A stretch of 64,000 nt of DNA from positions 62,001 to 126,000 of the forward strand of contig JAAYHX010000020.1 in the NCBI GenBank assembly GCA_012735215.1, given 5' to 3'. Under the pieces are notes generated by a model. The model ran no database searches, had not been told where the DNA came from, and saw only the letters and a program-made list of their open reading frames with translations. This document shows positions 16,655-25,782 of this stretch, piece by piece. A program made the position numbers and the translations under genes. This DNA comes from Tissierellia bacterium (GTDB lineage: Bacteria > Bacillota > Clostridia > Tissierellales > Tepidimicrobiaceae). The first letter of the stretch is position 1. Each line of letters starts with the position of its first letter.

Positions 16655-17356
16655 ATGGACCATGCAACAATTTTAGTCGTTGATGATGATAGGGAGATTG
16701 CAAATGCTATTGAAAAGCTTTTAACCTTTGAGGGCTACAAAGTGATAAAAGCATACAATGGACTGGAGGCTTTGGATGCTTTAGTTACTAATGATGTCCA
16801 GCTGATTTTATTGGATATAATGATGCCCAAATTGGATGGCTTGTCTACAACATTGAAGATCAGAGAGAAAAAGAATATCCCCATAATCATATTATCAGCA
16901 AAATCTGAGGACAGCGACAAAATATTAGGCCTTTCCATGGGAGCAGATGATTACGTAACCAAACCTTTCAATCCTCAGGAGTTAGTAGCCAGGGTAAAAA
17001 GCCAGTTAAGAAGATACATGTATTTGGGAGATATGAGAAGCTCCAACAATTCTTCCCTACTGGTTGTTGGTGGACTAAGCCTAAATAGGGAAACTAAGGA
17101 GTTTAAGGTTGATGGAGTTCCTGTTAAGCTAACTCCTACCGAGTTCAAGATTATGGAGCTGTTGATGAGCAATCCTGGAATTGTGTTCTCTGCTGAGAAA
17201 ATATATGAAAGAGTATGGCAGGAGGAAGCCCACTCTGTTGAGAATACTGTCATGGTCCATATAAGGCGTATCCGTGAAAAAATAGAAATCAATCCTAAAG
17301 AGCCTAAATATTTGAAGGTGGTGTGGGGCATTGGATACAAGATTGAAAAATGTTAG
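16655..17356 (+). CDS. OmpR/VanR-family response regulator
   Basis: 233 residues: receiver domain (1-120) with acidic pocket VVDDD, phospho-acceptor Asp54 in LLLDIMMPKLDG, and YVTKPFNPQEL; then a winged-helix DNA-binding domain (about 133-230) with LTPTEFKIMELL and the recognition helix HSVENTVMVHIRRIREKIE. Overlaps the start of the histidine kinase gene, so the two form one operon. Probably binds the direct repeats upstream of its own gene. The stimulus is unknown. Confidence 0.95.
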   Translation: MDHATILVVDDDREIANAIEKLLTFEGYKVIKAYNGLEALDALVTNDVQLILLDIMMPKLDGLSTTLKIREKKNIPIIILSAKSEDSDKILGLSMGADDYVTKPFNPQELVARVKSQLRRYMYLGDMRSSNNSSLLVVGGLSLNRETKEFKVDGVPVKLTPTEFKIMELLMSNPGIVFSAEKIYERVWQEEAHSVENTVMVHIRRIREKIEINPKEPKYLKVVWGIGYKIEKC

Positions 17357-19187
17357 CAGAAGAAAAAGTACAAAAGTACTAGCTTTTATATTAACAGTAA
17401 TTATTATTACTACAGGAGTTCTCCTGATCCAATATTTGGCATTTACAGGCAGAGAATTTGAATCCTTGTTTCTTGAAGAATATAAAGACAGCAGCCATTT
17501 TTACCATAATCACATTTTACCTGCAAGAAATAGGGTAATTTACCTTATTCAAAACAAGGAACAAGTTACTACTACTCCAGATGATTTAAACTACTACTAT
17601 TATGTAAGCGATGGAGAGACTGTATCTACAAATGCAGCAGATGAGAATATTGAATTCTTTGAACAATTTGGAAAAGGAAATAATTCTCCAGAAATTGAGG
17701 ATTGGACCTATGGAGAGTATACGGATGGAAATTACCTATATCATTATGAAAGGGAGGGCCAGTTTTCATTAGTATTAGCTTTCCCAGATGAGTATATGGC
17801 TGCAGAGCAAGAGAAGTGGGAAAATACAAGGGAGAGCTTGATGCCCTTTGTGATAATAATCGGAACCTTGTTAATATTGGCTTTGGGCTTGATAATATTT
17901 CTAACTTTTGTAACTGGAAGAAAGCAGGACGATGATGAACTCCATATGTGGAGAATTGATAAAATATATACAGAAATATTGGTAATAGCCTTCGGCACTC
18001 TTTTTGCTTTATGGTTAGCAATAGGGATAGATCTATTTGGTTACAATATGGAGGTACAACTATTCAATAGCAATACAGGAACAACTAATCAGTTAGGACT
18101 GAGCCAGATCTATTCTCTAATCCTGTACGGCTTAGTCACAGTAGTGATGATTACCCTAATGGGAATACTATTCCTTTCAATGGTAAGAAAGATAAAGGCA
18201 AAAAAGTTTATGAAACACAGCCTTATCTATACAATCTACTTCAAAATCAAGGACTTTCTAAAAAGCTTTTTTGATGGAAGAAGATTTGAAAAATTCCCCC
18301 TTACTAAAGCTTTGTTCTACAGACAGATGGCTTTTATTATTGTAAGTGGAATATTGGTGGCTATGACCTTTTTATTCATTTTCCTACCACCTTTTATGAT
18401 AATACCTCCATTAATAGAAATTGCTGTCATCTACTGGTATGTAAAATATAACAACAGAACCTATGAGGAAATCAATAAGGGGTTTGACGAAAGCCTACAA
18501 GAGCAAATGAAATCTGAGAGGATGAAGGTAGAGCTTATAACTAATGTTTCTCATGATTTGAAGACCCCACTAACTTCAATAATAAGCTATATTGACCTGT
18601 TGTCAAAGGAAGAGCTATCAGAAACAGCTAGGGACTATGTAAACATACTATCTGAGAAGTCCTATAGGCTAAAAAGTATTGTCTCAGACCTTTTCGACTT
18701 GGCAAAGAGCACTAGTGGAGATATCAATTTAGATTTGGAGAAATTGGATTTAAAGAAATTGATAGAACAAACCTTAGGAGATATGGCAGATGAAATAGAT
18801 ACTTCGGGCCTTCAAATTAGAACCAGACTGCCAGAAGGTCCTGTCTATATAAAATCCGATGGTAAAAGGCTTTACAGGGTATTCCAAAATTTAATCGACA
18901 ATGCCTTGAAATATTCCCTCAAGGGCACAAGAGTGTATATAGAACTGGAAGAAGTAAATGGCAAGGCTATAACTGTAATAAAGAATATAGCTGGATATGA
19001 AATGGATTTTACTGCAGAGGAAATACTGCAGCGCTTCAGTAGGGGAGATAAATCGAGAACTACAGAAGGCAGTGGTTTAGGACTATCCATAGCAGAGAGC
19101 TTTACCAAGGTATGTGGTGGAGAATTCGTAGTGGATATAGATGGGGATTTGTTTAAGGTAATAATTAAGTTTGATATAATGAAGTAG
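17331..19187 (+). CDS. Membrane sensor histidine kinase
   Basis: About 618 residues. N-terminal membrane anchor (about 15-37), an extracytoplasmic domain of about 130 residues, then several further helices (about 168-190, 213-235, 253-285, 335-372), giving a multi-span sensor. Cytoplasmic kinase core: ELITNVSHDLKTPLTS (phosphorylated His), N-box LIDNALKYS, and G-box GSGLGLSIAES. No PAS or HAMP is obvious. Overlaps the regulator gene; starts at TTG 17331 or TTG 17343 are both possible, as no strong RBS decides. Layout recalls VanS-like kinases of the Bacillota envelope-stress type. Confidence 0.92.
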   Translation: MDTRLKNVSRRKSTKVLAFILTVIIITTGVLLIQYLAFTGREFESLFLEEYKDSSHFYHNHILPARNRVIYLIQNKEQVTTTPDDLNYYYYVSDGETVSTNAADENIEFFEQFGKGNNSPEIEDWTYGEYTDGNYLYHYEREGQFSLVLAFPDEYMAAEQEKWENTRESLMPFVIIIGTLLILALGLIIFLTFVTGRKQDDDELHMWRIDKIYTEILVIAFGTLFALWLAIGIDLFGYNMEVQLFNSNTGTTNQLGLSQIYSLILYGLVTVVMITLMGILFLSMVRKIKAKKFMKHSLIYTIYFKIKDFLKSFFDGRRFEKFPLTKALFYRQMAFIIVSGILVAMTFLFIFLPPFMIIPPLIEIAVIYWYVKYNNRTYEEINKGFDESLQEQMKSERMKVELITNVSHDLKTPLTSIISYIDLLSKEELSETARDYVNILSEKSYRLKSIVSDLFDLAKSTSGDINLDLEKLDLKKLIEQTLGDMADEIDTSGLQIRTRLPEGPVYIKSDGKRLYRVFQNLIDNALKYSLKGTRVYIELEEVNGKAITVIKNIAGYEMDFTAEEILQRFSRGDKSRTTEGSGLGLSIAESFTKVCGGEFVVDIDGDLFKVIIKFDIMK

Positions 19188-19210
19188 GGAGACATTGGTC
19201 TCCCTTTTTT
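19186..19210 (+). terminator. Rho-independent terminator of the two-component operon
   Basis: AGGGAGAC-ATTG-GTCTCCCT with T6 tail; the hairpin begins inside the kinase stop codon. Confidence 0.95.
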
Positions 19211-19500
19211 ATATCTGCTCATGAAGTGGAAGTAATTAACAAGTTACTCATGAAATTTAAGTATAAGATTTAAGAACTGAGTTAATTTAATAAATGATCA
19301 AGGGAAAGTGTATCACAATTACTATTTATGGAATTGGTAGGAGTATTTAATAATATAAAAAGGGGAAAGCTTAGAAATATTAAGAATATGAAGATTAATC
19401 TAATATTTTTTTGGGAATAAGGACTTGCAAGAATAGTAATACTTTTATATAACCATACTTGTGTTAAAAAATACAGAATAATACAGAAAAGGAGGATATT
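19211..19500. other. Intergenic stretch before the AbgT gene
   Basis: About 290 AT-rich bases with no ORF, RNA gene or convincing promoter that I can recognise. The last part carries an ATACAGAATAATACAGAAAA near-direct repeat just before the RBS GGAGG of the AbgT gene. Confidence 0.5.
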
Positions 19501-21051
19501 ATGACAAGGAAGCAATCACCTCAGCAAAACAATAAAGAGGTAAAAGGATTTTTAAAAACTGTTGAAAGACTGGGGAATGCACTACCACATCCAGCAATAA
19601 TATTCTTTATTTTAAGCTTAGTTATTGTTGTAATTTCAGCAATTGTTGCCAAAGTTGGGGAGCCAGTTACCTATTTTGATGCCAGAGCAGGAGAAGAAGT
19701 AACTGTGGGAGCAGTGTCTTTGTTAAACGCTGAGGGGCTAAGGTACATCTTTAATAGCGCAACGAAGAATTTTACTAGCTTTGCTCCATTGGGAACAGTT
19801 CTTGTAGCTATGCTAGGGGTAGGAGTTGCTGAATGGACAGGGCTTATTAATACATCTTTAAGAAAACTATTAATAGGAGTTCATCCAAAGCTACTAACTG
19901 CTATTGTTGTATTTACTGGAGTAATGTCCAACATAGCTTCAGATGCAGGTTATGTAGTTGTTATACCTTTAGGAGCCCTACTATTTGCTAGTGTAGGCAG
20001 ACATCCAATTGCAGGTTTGGCAGCAGCCTTTGTGGGTGTATCTGGAGGATTCTCAGCCAACCTTATATTTGGTACTACTGATGCTTTACTTGCAGGAATT
20101 ACTAATGAAGCTTTAAGAGGAGTAGGTATTGAGCATGAAGTATTAACAACTGCAAATTGGTACTTCTTAGTAGTATCTACATTCTTGTTAGTAATAATAG
20201 GTACACTTGTAACAGAAAAAATAGTAGAAAAGAATCTTGGACCTTACAAAGGCAAATTTGCAGCAAGTGAAGATAATATTACAGAAGTTGAAAACAGGGG
20301 TTTAAGAAATGCTGGATTAGCACTTCTAGCATATATTGTTGTAATGGCATTGTTAATGCTACCTAATGGGCCCCTTAGATCACCTGATGCTGATGGGAAT
20401 TTGACTCTAAATGAATTTTTAGGCAATGGACTTATACCAGCAATCTTGTTACTATTCTTAGTACCAGGACTTGCATATGGTAAAACTACTGGAAAGATAA
20501 AGAATAGCAATGATTTAGTAGAGAGCATGACTGATGCCATGAAGAGCATGGGCTCATATTTAGTATTAGCCTTCTTTGCAGCACAGTTTATCAACTACTT
20601 CAGCTATTCAAATGTTGGAACCATAATCTCAGTTAAGGGTGCACAGTTCCTAGAAAGGGTAGGATTTACTGGATTACCTCTAGTAATATCATTTATTTTT
20701 ATTACAGCATTCTTAAACTTATTTATGGCTTCTGCATCAGCAAAATGGGCTATTATGGCACCTGTATTTGTGCCAATGATGTATAGACTTGGCTTGAGTC
20801 CAGAATTAACACAGATTGCATACAGAATAGGAGACTCTACAACCAATATAATCACTCCATTGATGAGTTACTTTGCTATGATAGTTGTATTTGCGAAAAG
20901 ATATGATAAGGACGCAGGTCTTGGTACTTTGATATCAACAATGATACCATATTCTATAGCCTTCTTAATATTCTGGAGCCTATTGCTGGTAGTTTGGTAC
21001 CTATTAGGACTTCCACTAGGTCCAGGTGCATCTTTATTTGTAAATATGTAA
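19501..21051 (+). CDS. AbgT family transporter
   Basis: 516 residues, polytopic. Family features: N-terminal ERLGNALPHPAIIFFILS, an LGVGVAEWTGLI segment, SNIASDAGYVVVIPLGALLF, and the C-terminal hairpin regions FMASASAKWAIMAPVFVPM and GDSTTNIITPLMSYF. AbgT proteins import p-aminobenzoyl-glutamate or export antimetabolites such as sulfonamides. The downstream M20 peptidase gene, separated by a terminator, could hydrolyse imported amino-acyl or folate-breakdown products, but this is inference. RBS GGAGG. Confidence 0.93.
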   Translation: MTRKQSPQQNNKEVKGFLKTVERLGNALPHPAIIFFILSLVIVVISAIVAKVGEPVTYFDARAGEEVTVGAVSLLNAEGLRYIFNSATKNFTSFAPLGTVLVAMLGVGVAEWTGLINTSLRKLLIGVHPKLLTAIVVFTGVMSNIASDAGYVVVIPLGALLFASVGRHPIAGLAAAFVGVSGGFSANLIFGTTDALLAGITNEALRGVGIEHEVLTTANWYFLVVSTFLLVIIGTLVTEKIVEKNLGPYKGKFAASEDNITEVENRGLRNAGLALLAYIVVMALLMLPNGPLRSPDADGNLTLNEFLGNGLIPAILLLFLVPGLAYGKTTGKIKNSNDLVESMTDAMKSMGSYLVLAFFAAQFINYFSYSNVGTIISVKGAQFLERVGFTGLPLVISFIFITAFLNLFMASASAKWAIMAPVFVPMMYRLGLSPELTQIAYRIGDSTTNIITPLMSYFAMIVVFAKRYDKDAGLGTLISTMIPYSIAFLIFWSLLLVVWYLLGLPLGPGASLFVNM

Positions 21052-21090
21052 TAGAAAGTGTATAATAAATATATAATGTTTCTAAAATTG

Positions 21091-21121
21091 AAATATGAGG
21101 CCTTTAGTGCCTCATATTTTT
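21091..21121 (+). terminator. Rho-independent terminator after the AbgT gene
   Basis: AAATATGAGGC / GCCTCATATTT stem, 7-base loop, T-tail. Separates the transporter from the peptidase gene. Confidence 0.9.
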
Positions 21122-21159
21122 ATAATTCATATTTTTCTTATATTGAGGAGGGACACTGT

Positions 21160-22272
21160 ATGATCAATCAAAAAAGATTATTAGAAAGATTCTTAAATTA
21201 TGTGCAAATTGACAGCCCTACAAAATATGAAAGAGAATTTGCGGACTTCATAATGAAGGAAATGGAAAGACTGGGCTTGGAAGTATGCATGGATGATGCA
21301 GGAGAAAAGGTAGGAAGCAATGCTGGTAATGTTATTGGAAAACTAAAGGGAAAAACTGATGGAGAAACGATTTTATTTAGCGCCCATATGGACACGGTGT
21401 CTCCGGGTAAAGGCATAAAGCCTGTAATTAGAGATGGTGTTATATATAGTGACGGTACTACAGTTTTGGGTGGGGATGATAAGGCTGGTATAGCTGCTAT
21501 TTTAGAAGCCATTGAAACTGTTATAGAAAAGGATCTTCCCCATGGAGATATTGAAGTGGTATTTTCTGTTTATGAAGAAGGCGGATTATACGGAGCTAAG
21601 AATTTAGATTATGCAAAGTTAAAGGCTAAGAAGGGGTTTGTACTGGATAGTGGTGGAGAACCAGGAGAAATAGTTGTGCAAGGTCCAGCACAAAATAAAA
21701 TTCATGCTAAGTTTATTGGCAAAGAAGCTCATGCGGGAGTAGCACCTGAAAAGGGCATCAGTGCTATCCAAATGGCGGCGGATGCAATTAGCCATATGAA
21801 ATTATTGAGGATAGATGAAGAAACCACAGCCAATATAGGGATTATTTCTGGTGGCCAAGCTACAAATATAGTAACCAAGGAAGTGGAGATCCAAGGAGAA
21901 GCTAGAAGTCTATCCGATGAAAAACTAAAGAATCAAACAGATCATATGGTTAAGTGCTGTGAAGAAGCAGCAGAAAAATTTGGAGGAACAGTAGAAATAG
22001 ATGTGGAACATACTTATGGGGCCTTTAAGGTTGAAGAAGATGCAGAAATAATACATAAGGTAAAAGAAGCTTGTAGAAATATTGGATTAGAGCCATTTAC
22101 CACTGCTTCTGGTGGAGGCAGTGATACAAACATATTAAATGCAAATGGAATACAAGCAGTAAATCTAGGAATAGGAGAGAGGAAACCTCACACAATAGAA
22201 GAACATCTGCACATTAAGGACTTAGAAAATGCAGCAAGACTAGCATTAGAGTTAATAAAGATTCACGCATAA
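21160..22272 (+). CDS. M20 family metallopeptidase (PepT-like tripeptidase)
   Basis: 370-residue zinc aminopeptidase/carboxypeptidase of the M20 family, closest to the PepT-type peptidases of Bacillota. Metal and catalytic motifs: ILFSAHMDTVSPG, VLGGDDKAGIAAI and VYEEGGLYGAKNLD; dimerisation domain around GKEAHAGVAPEKG; last zinc His near ERKPHTIEEHL. Start placed at ATG 21160 behind GAGGAGGG; the frame is open 34 codons further up, but that part overlaps the terminator hairpin. Own terminator follows. Confidence 0.92.
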   Translation: MINQKRLLERFLNYVQIDSPTKYEREFADFIMKEMERLGLEVCMDDAGEKVGSNAGNVIGKLKGKTDGETILFSAHMDTVSPGKGIKPVIRDGVIYSDGTTVLGGDDKAGIAAILEAIETVIEKDLPHGDIEVVFSVYEEGGLYGAKNLDYAKLKAKKGFVLDSGGEPGEIVVQGPAQNKIHAKFIGKEAHAGVAPEKGISAIQMAADAISHMKLLRIDEETTANIGIISGGQATNIVTKEVEIQGEARSLSDEKLKNQTDHMVKCCEEAAEKFGGTVEIDVEHTYGAFKVEEDAEIIHKVKEACRNIGLEPFTTASGGGSDTNILNANGIQAVNLGIGERKPHTIEEHLHIKDLENAARLALELIKIHA

Positions 22273-22283
22273 AAACAGACAAA

Positions 22284-22325
22284 AGCAATTTTCAAAGGGG
22301 ATAGGACCTTTGAAAATTGCTTCTT
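22284..22325 (+). terminator. Rho-independent terminator of the M20 peptidase gene
   Basis: AGCAATTTTCAAAGG pairs perfectly with CCTTTGAAAATTGCT; 8-base loop, T-rich tail. Confidence 0.9.
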
Positions 22326-22374
22326 TAGTCTCAGGATTATTTACCGAATTGTAACATATTGTAGAATAAAATCA

Positions 22375-22383
22375 TGGTATAAT
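22375..22383 (+). promoter_or_regulatory. Extended -10 promoter of the lipoprotein gene
   Basis: TGGTATAAT 55 bases before the start codon at 22439; no clear -35. Confidence 0.45.
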
Positions 22384-22438
22384 GGTATCAATAAAATATA
22401 TATTATTTTAGAAATTAAATCGAAAGGACAGTGAGCAC

Positions 22439-23158
22439 ATGAATAGAAGGATATATCTGCTTGCACTTGGTGTGTTAATATTGACATTAGTTCTTTCAGC
22501 ATGTAGTGGAAAAGATAATCAGGACCCAAATGGCGATAATTCCTTAGAAGAACAGCTAAAGGAAAAAGATGAGAAGATAGCAGCCCTTGAAGATGAGAAA
22601 AAAGAATTAGAAGATAAGATAAAGGACCTAGAGGGAAAACAAGAAAGCGAAGCTCGTGAGGACAATCTTTTGAAAATGTCAATAGATCTTGTTGGACTTA
22701 TAAAGGATAAGGATATGAAGACTTTGTCAAAGTATGTTCATCCATCAAAGGGTTTAAGATTTAGTCCTTACGATCATGTAGATGTTAAGGTACATCGAGT
22801 CTTTACCAAGGATGAAGTAGCCAAGTTAAATGAAGATACTAAGGTATATACCTGGGGTAATTATGACGGCACTGGTGACCCAATCGAATTAAGTTTCAGC
22901 GATTATTATGGTAAGTTTGTATACGATGTCAATTTTGCTGATCCACAAATGATAGGGAATAATACTATTATTGGTCAAGGAAATGCTATAAGTAATATAG
23001 AAGAGGTTTATCCAGGTGGTAGTTTTGTAGAATTCCATTTTAAGAGTATAGATCCTAAGTATGAGGGCATGGACTGGAGGAGTTTAAAGCTAGTATTTGA
23101 AAAACAAGATGGACAATGGTATCTAGTAGGAATAATCCATGGACAATGGACTATATAA
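22439..23158 (+). CDS. Lipoprotein with coiled-coil linker and C-terminal NTF2/DUF4878-like domain
   Basis: 239 residues. Signal peptide ending in lipobox LSAC (Cys near residue 22), an acidic Asn/Asp linker, then a Glu/Lys coiled coil (about 36-75), then a globular domain of about 160 residues with aromatic segments (HPSKGLRFSPYDHV, KVYTWGNYDGTGDPI, LVFEKQDGQWYLVGIIHGQW). The last motif resembles the end of small cone-shaped NTF2-like domains found in clostridial lipoproteins. Function unknown. Monocistronic between a promoter and a strong terminator. Confidence 0.8.
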   Translation: MNRRIYLLALGVLILTLVLSACSGKDNQDPNGDNSLEEQLKEKDEKIAALEDEKKELEDKIKDLEGKQESEAREDNLLKMSIDLVGLIKDKDMKTLSKYVHPSKGLRFSPYDHVDVKVHRVFTKDEVAKLNEDTKVYTWGNYDGTGDPIELSFSDYYGKFVYDVNFADPQMIGNNTIIGQGNAISNIEEVYPGGSFVEFHFKSIDPKYEGMDWRSLKLVFEKQDGQWYLVGIIHGQWTI

Positions 23159-23160
23159 TG

Positions 23161-23190
23161 AAAAATCAGTGGGCAATCCCACTGATTTTT
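23161..23190 (+). terminator. Rho-independent terminator of the lipoprotein gene
   Basis: AAAAATCAGTGGG-CAAT-CCCACTGATTTTT, perfect 13-bp stem. Confidence 0.95.
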
Positions 23191-23274
23191 CATTAATTAT
23201 TAGGTCTTGCCTATTACAAAACTGTTGGATGTTTGCTATAGTATAATTAATATACTTTATATAGGGGTGATAGT

Positions 23275-24153
23275 ATGTATGCTATAGAAACGGAGAATCT
23301 AACAAAGTACTATGGTAGACACAGGGGGATTATCCAGGTAAACATAAGGGTAAATGAAGGTGAAATATTTGGATTTATAGGTCCCAATGGAGCGGGAAAG
23401 TCTACATTTATAAGGACTATCTTGAATTTTATATACCCAACAGAGGGTAGCGGAATAATATTTGGTAAGGATATAGTTAAAGAGAGTAAGTCTATAAAGA
23501 AAATGATAGGATATGTGCCTAGCGAAGTGAGGTACTATGGGAAAGTTAAAGTTAAAGACCTGTTAGATTATGCAAATAGTTTTAAAGAAGCAAGTGATGG
23601 TCAAGTGGGGAACTTAATGAAGGAGCTGGATATTGATGAAAACAAGTTTATGTACGAGTTAAGCCTTGGAAACAAGAAGAAGGTTTCAATTGCTCAAGCC
23701 CTCTTAGGCAATCCTAAGCTGCTTATACTGGATGAACCAGCAAGTGGACTAGACCCCCTTATGCAGAAGAAATTGTTTCATTTATTAAAAGAGTTTAAGG
23801 ATGCAGGTAATACTGTGTTCTTGTCCTCCCATAATTTAGTAGAAGTAGGGAACTTATGTGATAGGGTTGCAATTATAAAGGACGGAAGGATAGTAGATGT
23901 AATAGATCTTAAGTCGACTATAAAGGACTTTGGTAGAATTATTGATATTGAAGGAAATGTACCGAAATCCTTTATAGAAGAGCTAGCTGACAAGATTATC
24001 TTAGAAGAGGAAAACAGATATAGGTTTATATATAAAGGAGAAATGGATGGGCTAATAAAATCACTGTCCAAATACCAAATAAAGGATCTTTCCGTTAGGA
24101 AAGAAAATCTTGAGGATACTTTCATGAAGTATTATGAGGAAGAGGAGGGCTAG
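23275..24153 (+). CDS. ABC transporter ATP-binding protein
   Basis: 292 residues. Walker A GPNGAGKST (about residues 40-48), signature LSLGNKKKVSIAQALL (a variant of LSGGQ), Walker B LLILDEPASGLDP, and an H-loop in LSSHNL. The C-terminal 80 residues are the regulatory extension usual in ABC-2 type exporters. Partner permease follows one base after the stop, with its RBS inside this gene. Substrate unknown; bacitracin/nisin-type or sodium exporters share this layout. Confidence 0.93.
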   Translation: MYAIETENLTKYYGRHRGIIQVNIRVNEGEIFGFIGPNGAGKSTFIRTILNFIYPTEGSGIIFGKDIVKESKSIKKMIGYVPSEVRYYGKVKVKDLLDYANSFKEASDGQVGNLMKELDIDENKFMYELSLGNKKKVSIAQALLGNPKLLILDEPASGLDPLMQKKLFHLLKEFKDAGNTVFLSSHNLVEVGNLCDRVAIIKDGRIVDVIDLKSTIKDFGRIIDIEGNVPKSFIEELADKIILEEENRYRFIYKGEMDGLIKSLSKYQIKDLSVRKENLEDTFMKYYEEEEG

Positions 24154-24154
24154 G

Positions 24155-24970
24155 ATGAATATTTTTAAATTTGAAGCAAAGAGGTTGCTTAAGTCCTGCC
24201 TAACCTGGGCTCTGGTATGTGGATTTACTATTGCATTATTTATGGCATTTTTCCCAAGCATGAGGGATAGCGGCATACAGGAGCTTGTTGAGACTAAGTT
24301 AGGTGCATTTCCAGAGGGATTGTTGGAGGCCTTTGGAATTAATGAAATGGTAGATTTTACAGATATAATCCAATATGAAGCCTATGTATTGCAATATATT
24401 GGAATGGCCACAGCCATATACGGCCTTATACTTGGTGTTGGAAGTCTTCTTGATGAGGAAAAGGAGGGCTCTATTGAGTTCTTGTATGCTCAGCCTGTTA
24501 GTAGATACGAAATAGTAACTTATAAAGCCCTAAGTAGGGCGATAGTTTATCTTGTTTTTATGGTTATTGTTGCTTTTGCTACTATGGTAATATCAATGAT
24601 TTATAAGCCAGCGGATCTAAAAACCATTGAAATGCTTATAGATATTAAAGAAATATTCATTGGGTTGACACTGGCTGGATACATCTTTTTGTCAATTGGA
24701 TTGTTCTTATCAACGGTGTTAAAACCCTCCTATAATTCAGTAGCAATTTCAATAGGAGTATTCTTCATATCATACATATTTGGAGTATTAAGCAAGATGA
24801 AGGATAAACTGGATTATTTCAGATATCTATCACCTTTTGATTATGCCATGCCCATGAACATAGTTAAAGAAGGCTGGAATTGGAGTTTTGTAGCTTTAGG
24901 CCTATTAACAATCATGGTTTCTATAATAGGTACATATATGATTTATGGAAAAAAGGATTTATGGTCATAG
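24155..24970 (+). CDS. ABC-2 type transporter permease
   Basis: 271 residues with six predicted membrane helices. Start at ATG 24155 because GAGGAGGG at the end of the ATPase gene serves as RBS; gives MNIFKFEAKRLLKS. Conserved ABC-2 feature: LLDEEKEGSIEFLYAQPVSRYEI in the first cytoplasmic loop. Forms an exporter with the preceding ATPase. Convergent to the LysE-type gene. Confidence 0.92.
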   Translation: MNIFKFEAKRLLKSCLTWALVCGFTIALFMAFFPSMRDSGIQELVETKLGAFPEGLLEAFGINEMVDFTDIIQYEAYVLQYIGMATAIYGLILGVGSLLDEEKEGSIEFLYAQPVSRYEIVTYKALSRAIVYLVFMVIVAFATMVISMIYKPADLKTIEMLIDIKEIFIGLTLAGYIFLSIGLFLSTVLKPSYNSVAISIGVFFISYIFGVLSKMKDKLDYFRYLSPFDYAMPMNIVKEGWNWSFVALGLLTIMVSIIGTYMIYGKKDLWS

Positions 24971-24989
24971 TGAAATAGGAAAGTTTTAC

Positions 24990-25586
24990 TTACAAAAATA
25001 AAGAAACTGCACAGTATACAAGGAGTAATGCCATAACAGTATTGATGATCTTTTCATTTTTCATCAGTAGCTTTTGAAAGACAGAGCCAAAAAGGGCCCA
25101 GCAAAATGTTGCTGAGAAGCCTGTGAGGGCAATGGCTACTGAAAATAGTGCAAGTGTAATTATTGAATTATAGTAAGGAATTATAAAAGTAGTAACTGTA
25201 GTAATACAGAATATAATTACCTTAGGATTTACAAACTGTAACAACAACCCTGACATTATAGAGGTTGTTGTTTTATTATTATTATTATTATCTTTATCAT
25301 CATAGCTGGTTTTGCTTTTGAAAATTTTCCATGCAAGATACAGTATATAGATGGCACCTATATAAGTGAGAACTGGTTTAATGGAAGGTATGAATTTATA
25401 CAGGGCTACACTGAATATGCTGGATAAGAGCATAAGAATAAATACTCCTATAGCAGCACCTAAGTTAAAAGGCAGGGCTTTCTTTAATCCATATTTTGCT
25501 GCATTTGACATGGACATTATAACATTTGGCCCAGGAGTATAGGTTGTAATTATTATGTAGGATAAAAAAGCCATGAAGTTAGGCAT
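24990..25586 (-). CDS. LysE/RhtB family amino-acid exporter
   Basis: 198 residues, six helices. N-terminal family motif YIIITTYTPGPNVIMSMSNA is intact. The long cytoplasmic loop after helix 3 carries a low-complexity tract DDKDNNNNNKTTT, coded by five AAT triplets (about 25270-25290). Family members export Lys, Arg, Thr or homoserine; substrate undetermined. Promoter identified upstream on the minus strand. Confidence 0.9.
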   Translation of the reverse strand: MPNFMAFLSYIIITTYTPGPNVIMSMSNAAKYGLKKALPFNLGAAIGVFILMLLSSIFSVALYKFIPSIKPVLTYIGAIYILYLAWKIFKSKTSYDDKDNNNNNKTTTSIMSGLLLQFVNPKVIIFCITTVTTFIIPYYNSIITLALFSVAIALTGFSATFCWALFGSVFQKLLMKNEKIINTVMALLLVYCAVSLFL

Positions 25587-25631
25587 TTAATGACCCCCTA
25601 ATTAGAATTATTACAAGTGTTTCATATTTTC

Positions 25632-25660
25632 ATGATATTATCAGATTGATTTTTTGTCAA
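25632..25660 (-). promoter_or_regulatory. Sigma-A promoter of the LysE-type gene
   Basis: On the minus strand TTGACA (25660-25655), 17 bases, TATCAT (25637-25632); 46 bases before the start codon. Confidence 0.7.
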
Positions 25661-25782
25661 TGAATTTCAAAAATGTTTAGACTATTTCCTTGGTCCAGGG
25701 GATGAAAATTTTATATAAAAATGAATTAATATCCAAATTTGAATAATAATAAGGAAGAAAACATCAATTTGGAGGTATGTTT

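Noticed and set aside
25270-25290. AAT trinucleotide tract in the LysE-type gene as a phase-variable repeat
   Set aside because: Only five units, and triplet changes keep the frame; it merely codes an Asn run in a loop.
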